Assembly: GCA_036787955.1 (NCBI GenBank) | Contig: DAIQOI010000001.1 | Coordinates: 62,001-126,000, forward strand | Length of the DNA: 64,000 nt | Direction of reading: 5' to 3' | Origin: UBA2336 sp036787955 | GTDB lineage: Bacteria; Bacteroidota; Bacteroidia; Cytophagales; Cyclobacteriaceae | Shown: positions 1-9,029 of the stretch, piece by piece | Numbering within the stretch: position 1 is the first letter of the stretch | Layout of the letters: each line of letters starts with the position of its first letter | Made by a program: the position numbers and the translations under genes | Notes under the pieces: generated by a model | What the model saw: only the letters and a program-made list of their open reading frames with translations | What the model was told of the DNA's origin: nothing | Databases searched by the model: none

Positions 1-353
1 AACGACATCTTTGGGGTGATAACGATTTCGTACGGATATTTTTTTTCAGGCCGGTGAAAAGAAGCACGGATGAGGCATTGGTCTTCAACGACTACCGGTT
101 CGTAGTTTTTTTCCCACAATTCGTTCCAGTTTTCTTTTTTCACCCGATCCTGGAAGAACACTGCCGAAGCCTGTTCCTGATATTTTTCACGTATGCTCTC
201 CAGGCGAGCAACGTCAAATCGGTTTTGTTCGGCATACGCCTCAAAGCCTTTATCCGTTTCCATGAAGGTGTCAAAGCCGGCTTCGGCTACTTCGGCCATC
301 AGAATTTCAGCCCACTGGGGCGAACAGACCACCTGCAATCGGGTATAAAACAT
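1..353 (-). CDS. prmA: Ribosomal protein L11 methyltransferase, N-terminal part (cut by window edge)
   Basis: The minus strand reads from an ATG at 353 to the window edge and gives about 117 residues, ending in ITPKMS, the start of the conserved PrmA segment that leads into the SAM-binding site. The N-terminal part (begins MFYTRLQVV, with AEVAEAGFDTFMET) matches the substrate-recognition domain of Bacteroidota PrmA, which trimethylates ribosomal protein L11 in the cytoplasm. The start lies only 7 bases after the tpiA stop, so the two are probably cotranscribed; a tpiA-prmA pair is common in this phylum. The catalytic Rossmann domain lies outside the window. Family call is by recognition of the conserved N-terminus and of the gene pair. 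Confidence 0.85.
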   Translation of the reverse strand, partial: MFYTRLQVVCSPQWAEILMAEVAEAGFDTFMETDKGFEAYAEQNRFDVARLESIREKYQEQASAVFFQDRVKKENWNELWEKNYEPVVVEDQCLIRASFHRPEKKYPYEIVITPKMS

Positions 354-360
354 AGCCAAC

Positions 361-1128
361 TTATTGCGCAGATGCAGCCTTGACAATCTCAAAAAACTCA
401 CCGGCCTTGAGCGATGCACCCCCCACCAGCCCACCATCCACATCGGTACAACCAAACAGGGCTTTTGCGTTACCGGCATTTACACTGCCTCCATACAGAA
501 TGCGAACCTGCTGGGCTGTCGGGGCACCGTACTTCTCAGCAAGTTGTTTGCGAATGAAAGCATGCATTTCCTGTGCTTGTTCGGGCGAGGCGGTTTTACC
601 GGTGCCAATAGCCCACACCGGCTCGTAGGCAATTATGGTTTTCAACAACGCTTCTGCCGGAAGATGGAACAACCCCTCTTCTATCTGCATACTAACCAGG
701 TCAAAATGCCGCCCATCTTCGCGTACAATCAAAGGCTCACCACAACAAAATACCGGATGCAGCTGATTAGCGAGTGTTGCCTCTACCTTCTGCGCCAGCT
801 TTGCTCCATCTTCCTGAAAATACTGCCTTCGCTCGCTATGCCCAATAATAACGTAACTCACGCCCACTGACCTGAGCATGGGTGCAGACACCTCGCCTGT
901 GTAGGCACCCCATGGATGTTCGCTGCAGTTTTGTGCACCCAGCTTTACCGAAGATGATTTAATTTTTTCACCAACTGGCATCAGGTAAGGAAAGGGCGGC
1001 ATGATGACCACCTCCACCCCGCCCACCGGATTTTTGGCCAGCAGGCTTAACAGTTCATCGGTAAGCTGAAGAGCTTCCGAAGCCGTCTTATTCATTTTCC
1101 AGTTTCCTGCAACGATTTTGGTACGCAT
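361..1128 (-). CDS. tpiA: Triosephosphate isomerase
   Basis: This 255-residue protein interconverts dihydroxyacetone phosphate and glyceraldehyde-3-phosphate in glycolysis and gluconeogenesis. The start is set at ATG 1128 because the family N-terminus MRTKIVAGNWKMN follows directly; an in-frame ATG at 1152 would add eight residues and would overlap the probable promoter box. Visible active-site elements are the Lys in NWKMN (residue 11), the electrophilic His in IIGHSERR (about 97), the catalytic Glu in AYEPVWAIGTG (about 169) and the phosphate loops YGGSVN and GGLVGGASL. Length is normal. It lies 48 bases downstream of gldB and 7 bases upstream of prmA. Confidence 0.98.
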   Translation of the reverse strand: MRTKIVAGNWKMNKTASEALQLTDELLSLLAKNPVGGVEVVIMPPFPYLMPVGEKIKSSSVKLGAQNCSEHPWGAYTGEVSAPMLRSVGVSYVIIGHSERRQYFQEDGAKLAQKVEATLANQLHPVFCCGEPLIVREDGRHFDLVSMQIEEGLFHLPAEALLKTIIAYEPVWAIGTGKTASPEQAQEMHAFIRKQLAEKYGAPTAQQVRILYGGSVNAGNAKALFGCTDVDGGLVGGASLKAGEFFEIVKAASAQ

Positions 1129-1149
1129 CAGAACATGGGTTTTTGATTT

Positions 1150-1157
1150 CAAAGATA
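1150..1157 (-). promoter_or_regulatory. Candidate minus-7 box of tpiA (TATCTTTG)
   Basis: Perfect match to the Bacteroidota TAnnTTTG minus-7 element, ending 21 bases before the chosen tpiA start, in the gap between gldB and tpiA. No clear TTTG minus-33 element was found at the expected distance. Inferred only from the motif and its position. Confidence 0.45.
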
Positions 1158-1176
1158 GGCAGAATGCCCGCCCGAA

Positions 1177-2184
1177 TTATTTCACTGGCCGGTACCCGGA
1201 TTGTTTGAATAGCTGGTCGGCATTTTTCATCTGCATAAGTTGGGGCAATGTGGTCTCCGGGTGGCGCTTCATGTAGCTCTTCACAATTTCCCATCCTACC
1301 CATTGCCCGATACGACCCGGGCATTTCTCACCCACTTCAATGGTTTTTGGCCGGGGGTCGAGATATTTTTGTTTTACCAGATGACTGGTTGCATACAGCA
1401 CCTGATCTTCTACCAGCCGGTACCAGATGAGGTGAGCGTTTTGGCGAGAACCTTCTATCTCCTCTGCCGTATACCCAATCAGCACGCTGTCGGGTACACA
1501 CGGCACCATGTGCTTGGCAAAATAATAGGCTTTGCCGTATGCAATCATATCGGCTAACACGGTTTTATCTTCAGGATTGGTGTGATTAAAGTCATCGCTG
1601 ATGCCCTTCAGCAACATGACCGCGGGCACAATTGTGTGGGGTGAATATAACCGGAGCATGTACTGATAGATATTAGGACGGAACCGCGCGCCCGGACCGA
1701 GATAGTAATCCAGCCCGATGTAAATCACCGAATCGGTCGTAAACAAATCCGTTTCCAGCCCGCTGACAACCGTAACAATCCGGGGGATGCGCGCATCCGG
1801 ATAATAGTAACGCAGGTTGCTGAAGGCATCATTAAACTGCCGGTGCAGTTCCTGCTCATCGCCAAAAACACGCCTCACATCCATGCGCAGCGTATCGAGG
1901 TAGGGATTGGTAAAGCGCCTGTAGAGTTCGTTGATAAAAACGGAGTCGTTGGGATAGGCCGGCCGGTTAAAAAAATTATCGCGAAGCACCGGATGCCGCG
2001 TCAGTAAATGAACCAGCTCTGCCTTGGACGAAATGCTGACCAGCGAGTCGCTCAGCGAAAGCCACGGCACATCCACTTTTTCCTGAACATCCGGAACAAA
2101 AACACATTCTTTATCCGAACGGCCACAGGAAATCAAAACCGCTAACGCGATCAGCAAGCCATATATACGGGTACGTGTCATCAT
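1177..2184 (-). CDS. gldB: Gliding motility lipoprotein GldB
   Basis: This 335-residue lipoprotein is a GldB homologue, an envelope protein needed for gliding and found beside T9SS functions in Bacteroidota. The start is taken at ATG 2184 because a lipoprotein signal follows at once: a hydrophobic stretch, then the lipobox LISC with Cys20. The body carries family-typical blocks such as FFNRPAYPNDSVFINELYRRF, SGLETDLFTTDSVIYIGLDYYLG, and near the C-terminus CPGRIGQWVGWEIVKSYM. The latter resemble a zinc-protease-like fold, but no catalytic claim is made. It is divergent from the acyl-CoA ligase upstream and precedes tpiA. It suggests that the host glides or once glided. Confidence 0.88.
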   Translation of the reverse strand: MMTRTRIYGLLIALAVLISCGRSDKECVFVPDVQEKVDVPWLSLSDSLVSISSKAELVHLLTRHPVLRDNFFNRPAYPNDSVFINELYRRFTNPYLDTLRMDVRRVFGDEQELHRQFNDAFSNLRYYYPDARIPRIVTVVSGLETDLFTTDSVIYIGLDYYLGPGARFRPNIYQYMLRLYSPHTIVPAVMLLKGISDDFNHTNPEDKTVLADMIAYGKAYYFAKHMVPCVPDSVLIGYTAEEIEGSRQNAHLIWYRLVEDQVLYATSHLVKQKYLDPRPKTIEVGEKCPGRIGQWVGWEIVKSYMKRHPETTLPQLMQMKNADQLFKQSGYRPVK

Positions 2185-2200
2185 CTGAAAATACCGGCCG

Positions 2201-2208
2201 CAAATATA
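2201..2208 (-). promoter_or_regulatory. Candidate minus-7 box of gldB (TATATTTG)
   Basis: Perfect TAnnTTTG match ending 16 bases before the gldB ATG, in the intergenic region shared with the divergent acyl-CoA ligase gene. It would give a leader of about a dozen bases. Confidence 0.45.
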
Positions 2209-2286
2209 CCGGTATTCCGCTGCAAAGATTTTTATGGCACACATAGCAGGGTTTTACTTACCTTAAACTGACCAAACCCTGTAATT

Positions 2287-3927
2287 ATGAACGAAGTTTT
2301 ACCTCTTCAGCGGTATTTATTCTGGGAAAAACAAAATCCCGATGCAATTTTCCTGCGCCAGCCATTCGACCGTAAATGGAAGACCTGGACCTACCGGCAG
2401 GCAGGCCATGAAATACGATGCATTGCAGCCTACTTACAGGTACTTCCGCCTCGTTCGAATGTGGCCATCCTTTCCAAAAACTGTGCACACTGGATTATGG
2501 CCGACCTGGCCATCATGATGGCCGGTCATGTATCAGTACCCATCTATCCTACTTTAAGTGATGAGGCCATCCGGTCTATTCTGGAACACAGTGGCGCTGC
2601 AGCTATCATCATCGGCAAGTTGGATGATTACAAAAATCAACAAGGTGGCATTCCGGCATCACTTCTGCGCATCAGCATCGAAGCCTATGGACACCAAGAA
2701 GGAAAAAGCTGGGAGCAGTTGGCTCAGGAAGGCAAACAGATTGAACAGCCGGTGCATCAGCAATACGATGATCTGATGACCATCATTTACACTTCAGGCA
2801 CCACCGGTAAACCCAAAGGAGTGATGCACACCGCAGGTAATTTTTCGGAAGTACTCAGTGTGGTTCACTCTGTGTTACCACAGTTACCTGACGGACTGCG
2901 CATGTTTTCTTACCTGCCGCTCAGCCACATTGCCGAGCGCCTGGGTATTGAAATGCTGGGCCTCCACAAAGGTGCTGTGATTTCCTTTGCCGAAACCGTT
3001 GATACGTTTGCACAGGATCTGAAAGACACCCAGCCCACCGTATTTTTTGCCGTGCCGCGCATCTGGTCCAAAATACAGGAAAAGATTCTCAGTCGTATTC
3101 CTCAGAAAAAACTCAGCCGGTTGCTGCGCATCCCGCTTATTGGCTCACTTATCCGGAGCAAACTGAAAAAAGAGCTCGGCTTATCAAAGGCCATATACAT
3201 CTGTTCGGGTGCAGCACCCTTGTCGGTTGATATAATGCAATGGTTTCACAGCATTGGTATCACCATCCATCAGAACTATGGCATGACCGAAGATTGTGTG
3301 TTATCGCACTTTAATCTTATCGGCCAGAATAAATGGGGCACGGTGGGCAGGGCGTTGCCCGGTGCCGAAACGAAAATTTCGGAAGAGGGCGAGCTGCGTA
3401 TCCGCAGCAAAGCACTGATGAAGGGTTATTACAAAGAGCCTGAGCTTACAAAAGATGCATTTGATGAGGAAGGATACCTGCGCACAGGCGACCTGGCTCA
3501 ATATGATGAAGAAGGATACCTGACCATCACCGGGAGACTAAAAGACCAGTTTAAAACCGACAAAGGCAAATACATATCTCCTGCACGCATAGAACTGATG
3601 TTGTCGCGCAATCCGGATATAGAACAGGTATGTGTTGTGGGTATGGGTGTGCCACAACCCATGGCGCTGGTGGTGCTGTCGGCTTCAGGAAAAGCCAAAA
3701 GCAAGGATGAAATTACAGCCAGCCTCAGTCACACCCTTGCCGAGGTAAACAAACAACTGGAAACTTATGAGCGGCTTGAAACGGCCGTCATTATGCGCGA
3801 AGACTGGACCATTGCCAACGGGTTGCTCACGCCCACCCTGAAGGTGAAACGCAACGAAGTGGAAAAAATCCATTTGCCCAGTTACCGCAAGTGGTACCAT
3901 CAGGAAGGACTGGTGGTGTGGGCCTGA
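2287..3927 (+). CDS. Long-chain fatty-acyl-CoA ligase (AMP-forming)
   Basis: A 546-residue ANL-superfamily enzyme that should activate a fatty acid with ATP and join it to CoA. The AMP-binding P-loop YTSGTTGKPKG is at residues 168-178. The A5 motif NYGMTED lies near 333, followed by the hinge-region TGDLAQYDEEGYLTITGRLKD and the DKGKYISP segment of the C-terminal domain. The sequence resembles the FadD15-like bacterial long-chain ligases more than acetyl-CoA synthetase. There is no signal peptide, so it is cytoplasmic or peripheral on the inner membrane. It is a single gene, divergent from gldB. The exact substrate chain length cannot be read from the sequence. Confidence 0.9.
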   Translation: MNEVLPLQRYLFWEKQNPDAIFLRQPFDRKWKTWTYRQAGHEIRCIAAYLQVLPPRSNVAILSKNCAHWIMADLAIMMAGHVSVPIYPTLSDEAIRSILEHSGAAAIIIGKLDDYKNQQGGIPASLLRISIEAYGHQEGKSWEQLAQEGKQIEQPVHQQYDDLMTIIYTSGTTGKPKGVMHTAGNFSEVLSVVHSVLPQLPDGLRMFSYLPLSHIAERLGIEMLGLHKGAVISFAETVDTFAQDLKDTQPTVFFAVPRIWSKIQEKILSRIPQKKLSRLLRIPLIGSLIRSKLKKELGLSKAIYICSGAAPLSVDIMQWFHSIGITIHQNYGMTEDCVLSHFNLIGQNKWGTVGRALPGAETKISEEGELRIRSKALMKGYYKEPELTKDAFDEEGYLRTGDLAQYDEEGYLTITGRLKDQFKTDKGKYISPARIELMLSRNPDIEQVCVVGMGVPQPMALVVLSASGKAKSKDEITASLSHTLAEVNKQLETYERLETAVIMREDWTIANGLLTPTLKVKRNEVEKIHLPSYRKWYHQEGLVVWA

Positions 3928-4010
3928 TCAACATCAGTTAATAATTTGATTACCGTCAGGCTTACCGGAACTATTCAGTCTTACTTTGCAGAAGCAACAA
4001 CCTGCTAACC

Positions 4011-4439
4011 ATGAAACTAAACCAGCCTGTTCGGACTATTATGACGCATCATGTGTACTCCGTGCAGCACGATGATAAACTGACTGACGCCTATGCGCTG
4101 ATGCGTAAACACCACATCCGGCATGTACCGGTATTGTATGGGAAACAACTGGTCGGAATTATCAGTCGCACCGATTTGAACCGTCTTACTTTCAGCACCC
4201 TGTTTGCAAACCAGGAGGAAGCTGATGAAGCCATACTCGAAATGCTCACCATCCCTCAGGTGATGTCGCATAAACCGCGCGTGGTTAAGGAATCAGACAC
4301 CATTAAGCAGGTAGCCGAAGTACTGGCCAGCGAAGAGTTTCATGCATTACCGGTTGTGAAAGACAATGACGAAAGCGTGCTGGCCGGCATTGTAACTACC
4401 ACAGATGTGATCCGATACATGCTGGAACAAACCAAATAG
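4011..4439 (+). CDS. CBS-domain pair protein
   Basis: A stand-alone 142-residue protein made of two CBS domains. The first covers about residues 8-60 (TIMTHHVYSVQHDDKLTDAYALM, then HIRHVPVL and GIISRTDL). The second covers about 80-140 (VMSHKPRVVKESDTIKQVAEVL, then FHALPVV and GIVTTTDVIRYML). Such modules bind adenosyl ligands and report energy state. With no attached catalytic domain the partner is unknown. A TTACTTTG box lies at 3981-3988, about 22 bases before the ATG, and a strong hairpin terminator follows the gene, so it is probably a single-gene unit. Confidence 0.9.
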   Translation: MKLNQPVRTIMTHHVYSVQHDDKLTDAYALMRKHHIRHVPVLYGKQLVGIISRTDLNRLTFSTLFANQEEADEAILEMLTIPQVMSHKPRVVKESDTIKQVAEVLASEEFHALPVVKDNDESVLAGIVTTTDVIRYMLEQTK

Positions 4440-4457
4440 CGTCTGAAAAATAAAAGA

Positions 4458-4480
4458 AAAGCCCGCCTGACGCGGGCTTT
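4458..4480. terminator. Hairpin terminator between convergent genes
   Basis: Nine-base stem AAAGCCCGC / GCGGGCTTT with a five-base loop, having A-runs on the left and T-runs on the right. It can therefore serve the CBS gene on plus and the S9 peptidase on minus. Confidence 0.85.
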
Positions 4481-4504
4481 CAGATTTTCATTCCCAACCC
4501 ATCC

Positions 4505-6508
4505 TTACCGGGCTGTAGCAGCAGGTGTTCTTTTGTACATGTTAAACCAGTAATAGAGGTATTGCTGCGTACGCAGGTAATTGGAGGGTTTTGAGCTGGT
4601 GCCATGAAATTCGTCATTGAACCGTATCATCACAGTAGGCACCTTTCGTACCTTTAAAGCCTGATAATACTCTTCCGTTTGCGAGATGGGCGTACGCAAG
4701 TCGTTCACGCCACACATCAGCATGGTGGGTGTTTTCACATTGCCTACATACATCAGCGAAGACCGCCTGAGGTGTTCGCTCGGGTCTTCCCACGGATATT
4801 TGGCAAAGTTGCGATACCAGCTCACACCATCCGTTGTACCCACAAACGAAAGCCAGTTGGTCACGGGGTAGTTTACCGAGGCTGCTGCAAATCGGTCTGT
4901 ATGACCTACAATCCACGAGGTAAGCACTCCGCCCCCGCTGCCGCCATACACAAACAGATTTTGTTCGTCAATATAGCCGCGCTTAATCACTTCATCCACA
5001 CCCTTCATCAGATCATCGTAATCCTTGCCGGGATAGGCATTCTTGATGGCATTGGCAAAGGCACTGCCATATCCTGTGGAACCCCGCGGGTTGGTGTACA
5101 ACACCACATATCCTTCGGCTGCATGGTGCTGCCAGGTAAAGCTGAATCCAATGTTGTACATGGCATGCGGGCCACCATGAATAACAAGAATCATCGGATA
5201 CTTTTTCTTCGGGTCGAAGTCCGGAGGTTTCACGATCCATCCCTGAATTTTAAAGTTATCAACTGAAGTGTACCAGATTTCCTCTACTTCTCCCAGGGTT
5301 ACGTTGGCCAGCACATCATCATTGACATTGGTAAGCCGGGTTGGTCGGGGATTGGCAGCGGAAAAGGTTACCACATCGCCCGGGTTGCGCGGATCAGACC
5401 ATACCCCCGTCATCAAACCGTTATTGCTTAAACTGCTCAGTGCAAGCATGTGTTTGCCCTGTGTAATTTGCCGGTAACTGCCCTTTACGGGTGCGAAGTA
5501 AACGTTGCTGTTGCCTTGATCCTGAATGTTGAAATAAATACCCGAATTGTCGGTGGCCCATGTAAGTCCTGTCGGGGTGCGATCGAGCGAGGTGGTAAGC
5601 GAGCGATGACCGGTGCCATCAATGTTCATTACATACAATTCGGCATCGCGGTAGGTGTCATCCGTCCAGTCATATCCAACATAAGCTACCATTTTCCCGT
5701 CGGGCGAAACTACCGGTGCGTAATCGGGGCCACTGCGAATGGTGAGCTGACGTACTTCACCGGAGTTAACATTCACAGCATAGATGTCCGATTCGCGGTA
5801 AGCGTATTCAGCTTCGGGTATGCGCAGGCTGCTGAAGACAATCTCTTTTCCATCGCGGGTCCAGGAAATGCCGCTGGTACCATGATCCCAGTTACCTTGT
5901 GTGATCTGCCGGGGTGTTCCTCCACCGGCCGGAACCACGAAAATGTGCACATATCCTTCTTCCAGAAAGCCAACACGATCTCTGCGGTACACCAGGTTGG
6001 TGATGAACCGGGGCTCTTCCGTCCACCGCGCACCTTCGGGCTTGCCGGGAATTTTAACCGGCCATGGATTTTTTGCCGGCACAATCATGGTAAAGGCAAT
6101 GAACTGACCATCGGGCGACCAGGTGATGTTGTTGGGCGTGCGTTCAACGCGCGTAATCTGCGTACTGCCTTCCGTGCCTTTGTATTTTACAAAAATCTGT
6201 TGTCCCTTTGGTTCGCCCTGCGCCAGATAGGCGATGCGCGTACCATCGGGAGACCACCGCGGTGAGGAACCCCGCACAAAAAAGCGGTTGCGCGAACCGT
6301 TGGCATTCATAATCCACAGATCCGTTTCGCGCCTGTCGTTTATTTTATCAATCCATGTGCGGGAATACACAATTTCAGAGCCATCGGGCGAAATCTGGGG
6401 TTCGGAGATGGTTTCGATATCCAGATATTGTTCCAGTTTTAGTTTGTTAACTGGCTGGGCACCGGCTACAAATGCCGTGAACAGGAATAAAAAAATGATG
6501 CGCTTCAT
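4505..6508 (-). CDS. Secreted S9 family prolyl oligopeptidase-like peptidase
   Basis: A 667-residue serine peptidase of the S9 family (dipeptidyl- or acylaminoacyl-peptidase type). A signal peptide ending around FVAGAQP implies export. Residues 35-390 hold beta-propeller (PD40/WD40-like) repeats of the form WSPDG and SPDGKMVAYVG. The C-terminal alpha/beta-hydrolase domain begins near VIHGGPHAMY. The catalytic triad is visible: Ser524 in YGGSGGG, Asp603 in GVNDLRTP and His635 in EFHGTS. An imperfect minus-7 box (TACATTCG, 6527-6534) lies 18 bases upstream. The likely role is periplasmic or extracellular peptide degradation. The fine S9 subfamily cannot be fixed from the sequence alone. Confidence 0.93.
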   Translation of the reverse strand: MKRIIFLFLFTAFVAGAQPVNKLKLEQYLDIETISEPQISPDGSEIVYSRTWIDKINDRRETDLWIMNANGSRNRFFVRGSSPRWSPDGTRIAYLAQGEPKGQQIFVKYKGTEGSTQITRVERTPNNITWSPDGQFIAFTMIVPAKNPWPVKIPGKPEGARWTEEPRFITNLVYRRDRVGFLEEGYVHIFVVPAGGGTPRQITQGNWDHGTSGISWTRDGKEIVFSSLRIPEAEYAYRESDIYAVNVNSGEVRQLTIRSGPDYAPVVSPDGKMVAYVGYDWTDDTYRDAELYVMNIDGTGHRSLTTSLDRTPTGLTWATDNSGIYFNIQDQGNSNVYFAPVKGSYRQITQGKHMLALSSLSNNGLMTGVWSDPRNPGDVVTFSAANPRPTRLTNVNDDVLANVTLGEVEEIWYTSVDNFKIQGWIVKPPDFDPKKKYPMILVIHGGPHAMYNIGFSFTWQHHAAEGYVVLYTNPRGSTGYGSAFANAIKNAYPGKDYDDLMKGVDEVIKRGYIDEQNLFVYGGSGGGVLTSWIVGHTDRFAAASVNYPVTNWLSFVGTTDGVSWYRNFAKYPWEDPSEHLRRSSLMYVGNVKTPTMLMCGVNDLRTPISQTEEYYQALKVRKVPTVMIRFNDEFHGTSSKPSNYLRTQQYLYYWFNMYKRTPAATAR

Positions 6509-6646
6509 AACATCCGGTTTTTCTGCCGAATGTACTGTAAATCCGGTAGGTGAAATTTAAAAATGCTGTGAATGGTTACCGGACAAAACGGACAGGTTGC
6601 ATACGGGGCTTTTCCGGCCGACCCCTTTCCATCAGAGGAAAAATAT

Positions 6647-7492
6647 TCACGGCTTTAATCGCTCCCTGAAAAACGCCACCGTATGCCGAAACGCATCGGC
6701 TGTAAATTCAGGGTTGTGCTTCGGGTTGCTGGGGTTGGCAAAGGCATGGTCGGCCTCATAGGCTTTGATGGTGAGTTTTTTGCCTGCGGCCTTCATGTTG
6801 GCTTCGAACTTGTCCATGACGCTTTTGTTTATCCATTGGTCCTGTGTGGGCCATATGTTCAGCACATCGCAGTTCAGTGTTTTAAGCCGTTCCACATTTT
6901 CTTCGGGCATGCCATAGTACATCACGCAGGCAACAGCCTGTTTACCTGCTGTAAGTGCCGCCTGCAAAGCCTGACCGCCACCAAAACACCAGCCTACCGT
7001 ACCAATGCGCGCGTTTTTGCCGGCATAACTCAGCGCCCCCTGCACAATGGCATTACCCCGATCCTGTTTAAACTCACTCATGTACCTGGCAGCGTCTTCG
7101 CGTTTGTCGGCCACTTTGCCATCGTACATATCCAACGCCAACACATTTACATTGCCTAATTCATTGTACAGCTTTTCGGCTTCGCGTTTGATGTGGTCGT
7201 TCAGCCCCCACCATTCCTGAAAAACAAATACCCAGTTATTAGTCTTGGTTTTGGCCTGCAACAGATAGCCTCGTGCATCCGGACCGCCGGGCGTTGGAAA
7301 GGATATCATTTTTCCGATATCGCTCTGGTGTACATAGCGCAGCGGGTTGGGATGATCTTTCAGAAATTGCTTATTGGAAGCAAAGAGGGCAAATTTTTCA
7401 GCTGCCGGGGTATGACACACAGCAACCTTATCCTGGGCGGCTGTTTTAACTGTGAAGATCAGTAAGACGACAAACTGTACAAGGTGTTTCAT
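6647..7492 (-). CDS. Secreted dienelactone hydrolase family protein
   Basis: A 281-residue alpha/beta hydrolase with a signal peptide (MKHLVQFVVLLIFTVKTAAQ); the start at 7492 is chosen because the peptide begins there. The Cys-His-Asp triad of the dienelactone hydrolase family is present: Cys169 in GWCFGGG, Asp218 in PTQDQW and His259 in ADHAFANP. Dienelactone hydrolase proper acts in chloroaromatic breakdown, but exported members of this family have varied and mostly unknown ester substrates. It follows the DinB gene by 32 bases on the same strand, which suggests cotranscription. Confidence 0.9.
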   Translation of the reverse strand: MKHLVQFVVLLIFTVKTAAQDKVAVCHTPAAEKFALFASNKQFLKDHPNPLRYVHQSDIGKMISFPTPGGPDARGYLLQAKTKTNNWVFVFQEWWGLNDHIKREAEKLYNELGNVNVLALDMYDGKVADKREDAARYMSEFKQDRGNAIVQGALSYAGKNARIGTVGWCFGGGQALQAALTAGKQAVACVMYYGMPEENVERLKTLNCDVLNIWPTQDQWINKSVMDKFEANMKAAGKKLTIKAYEADHAFANPSNPKHNPEFTADAFRHTVAFFRERLKP

Positions 7493-7524
7493 GGCTACAG
7501 GTTTTGGGGTTTTAAACAAAAAAA

Positions 7525-8001
7525 TCAGGGTTTTAGTTGCCCGGTCATGATTCTTTCATAGGTAATCAGATCGGTATTTACCGGTTCATAGCCCTGTTCG
7601 CGCATACGCAGGGCAATTTGGCCGCGGTGGTAGGTGGCATGATTAACGGTGTGGGCCAGTATTTCGAGCACGCGGTTTTCAAACGGCTGACCGCTGTAGT
7701 TGGTGTACTTCAATGTGCGGTAAAATTCCTTCTCTTCTGCACCGGCAATATACCTTTGCCATCCTTCTGCGCCCTTGGCATGCATAACCTGCAACTCTTC
7801 CATGCTGTATTGTTTCCAAAGCTCTACATCGGGTGGCGGCCAGCCCTGCACGCGGTGCAGCCATAAAAGTTGCGCGGCCATGATGTGGCTGAATAAAGTA
7901 AGTATTTTCGCATCACTGCACTGTTGCCGGGTGAGTGCCTCCAGCACGCGCATATTGGCCCAGGTGTTGTAATCGTAAAGTTTCAGCAGGTACTCTTTCA
8001 T
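7525..8001 (-). CDS. DinB family protein (metal-binding four-helix bundle)
   Basis: A 158-residue cytoplasmic DinB/YfiT-type protein. The three metal-ligand histidines of the fold are visible: His39 in LFSHIM, and His121 and His125 in NHATYHRGQI. Members include thiol-dependent transferases and proteins of unknown activity, so the reaction is not assigned. It precedes the dienelactone hydrolase gene on the same strand. Confidence 0.88.
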   Translation of the reverse strand: MKEYLLKLYDYNTWANMRVLEALTRQQCSDAKILTLFSHIMAAQLLWLHRVQGWPPPDVELWKQYSMEELQVMHAKGAEGWQRYIAGAEEKEFYRTLKYTNYSGQPFENRVLEILAHTVNHATYHRGQIALRMREQGYEPVNTDLITYERIMTGQLKP

Positions 8002-8097
8002 TAACCGGATTTTGCGGGTTTAAAGTTTGAAAAAGATTGGTAAGGTTAAAAATTCCTGAAAAGGGTTATTGCTTAATTTGCTTCCATATTCCCTGGC

Positions 8098-8625
8098 ATG
8101 CAAACCGAACGACTCTTTATTCAGGTTACTTCTGCCCTTGAAGAGCGCGAAATTCCCTACATGATTTCCGGAAGCATGGCCATGCTGGTATATGCCGTTT
8201 CGCGAACCACGCGCGACCTGGATATCGTCATTGAACTCACTCCGGTTTTACTCCCCTCGTTTTTCAGTATTTTCAACGACCGGTTTTACCTGCACAAAGA
8301 CAGCATTACAGAAGAAGTGAAACGAACCGGCATGTTCAACGTCATTGACCAGGATACAGGCCTTAAAGTAGATTTTGTCGTAAAAAAAAATACCCCTTAC
8401 CGGGTGGCTGAATTTAAAAGACGCAGGCGACATCAGCTTTTTAATCATGAAGCGTGGTTTGTCTCGCCTGAAGATTTAATTCTTTCAAAACTTATCTGGA
8501 TCCAGGAGGTGCAAAGCAACAGGCAGATGGAAGACATTCAAAATCTGCTGGCACTTCCGGTTGACAAAAACTACATTAATTACTGGATTCAGGAACTTCA
8601 GCTTGCTACCTTCAACCTGCTATGA
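8098..8625 (+). CDS. Nucleotidyltransferase-fold protein (DUF6036/AbiEii-like)
   Basis: A 175-residue protein with the pol-beta-type nucleotidyltransferase signature. It has a Gly-Ser pair at 25-26 (ISGSMAML), the double-Asp motif RDLDIVI (Asp40, Asp42) and a third acidic residue in LKVDFVV (Asp92). The C-terminal segment SPEDLILSKLIW is typical of solitary NTases that have a short partner gene. The next gene starts inside its stop region (ATGA overlap at 8622-8625), so the two are translationally coupled. Such pairs include type IV toxin-antitoxin modules, but the sequence does not prove that role here. A TTAATTTG box precedes it. Confidence 0.75.
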   Translation: MQTERLFIQVTSALEEREIPYMISGSMAMLVYAVSRTTRDLDIVIELTPVLLPSFFSIFNDRFYLHKDSITEEVKRTGMFNVIDQDTGLKVDFVVKKNTPYRVAEFKRRRRHQLFNHEAWFVSPEDLILSKLIWIQEVQSNRQMEDIQNLLALPVDKNYINYWIQELQLATFNLL

Positions 8626-8894
8626 CCGATACGTCCGAACACATCCGCAGAAAACACCTGGAAATCTGGCTGAGCAAACCGGTGGAAGAACGCTTCCGGC
8701 TGGGGCTTGAGCTGATCGAACTGGTGAATGAGCAAATCAAAAGCCGTATCCGTCAGCAACATCCGGAATACTCAAAAGGCCAGGTGATGGCTTCATTCGT
8801 ATATGAAATGTACAAAGACGATTTACCGGAAGATTACCTGAAAGACGTGATGCGGTGGATACGAGAAAAACATGACAACACAGGCAGCAAGTAG
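8622..8894 (+). CDS. Small helical partner of the nucleotidyltransferase
   Basis: A 90-residue, charged and probably all-helical protein of no recognised family. It has RKHLEIWLSKPVEERFRLGLELIELVNEQ at 10-38 and a C-terminal DDLPEDYLKDVMRWIREK segment. There is no signal peptide. It overlaps the upstream NTase gene by four bases, so the two products are probably made in a fixed ratio and may interact. It could be an antitoxin-like or substrate-presenting partner; that is inference from the arrangement only. Confidence 0.65.
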   Translation: MTDTSEHIRRKHLEIWLSKPVEERFRLGLELIELVNEQIKSRIRQQHPEYSKGQVMASFVYEMYKDDLPEDYLKDVMRWIREKHDNTGSK

Positions 8895-9029
8895 TTATTC
8901 ATTTGATGCCATCCGGCAATCAAATGGAGACCGTCTAATAAATTGTGTGCTGAGCTTGTAGAGGCCCACTCTCAAGGTCAAACTTAGTTGTGCTTTTGAA
9001 TCCGGATTTCTTACAATGCCCCCCATTTT

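Noticed and set aside
54..383. Open frame of about 109 codons on plus
   Set aside because: It is antisense to prmA and tpiA, and its sequence has no family resemblance.
5450..6265. Long plus-strand open frame inside the S9 peptidase gene
   Set aside because: It is an antisense shadow of a clear peptidase reading frame.
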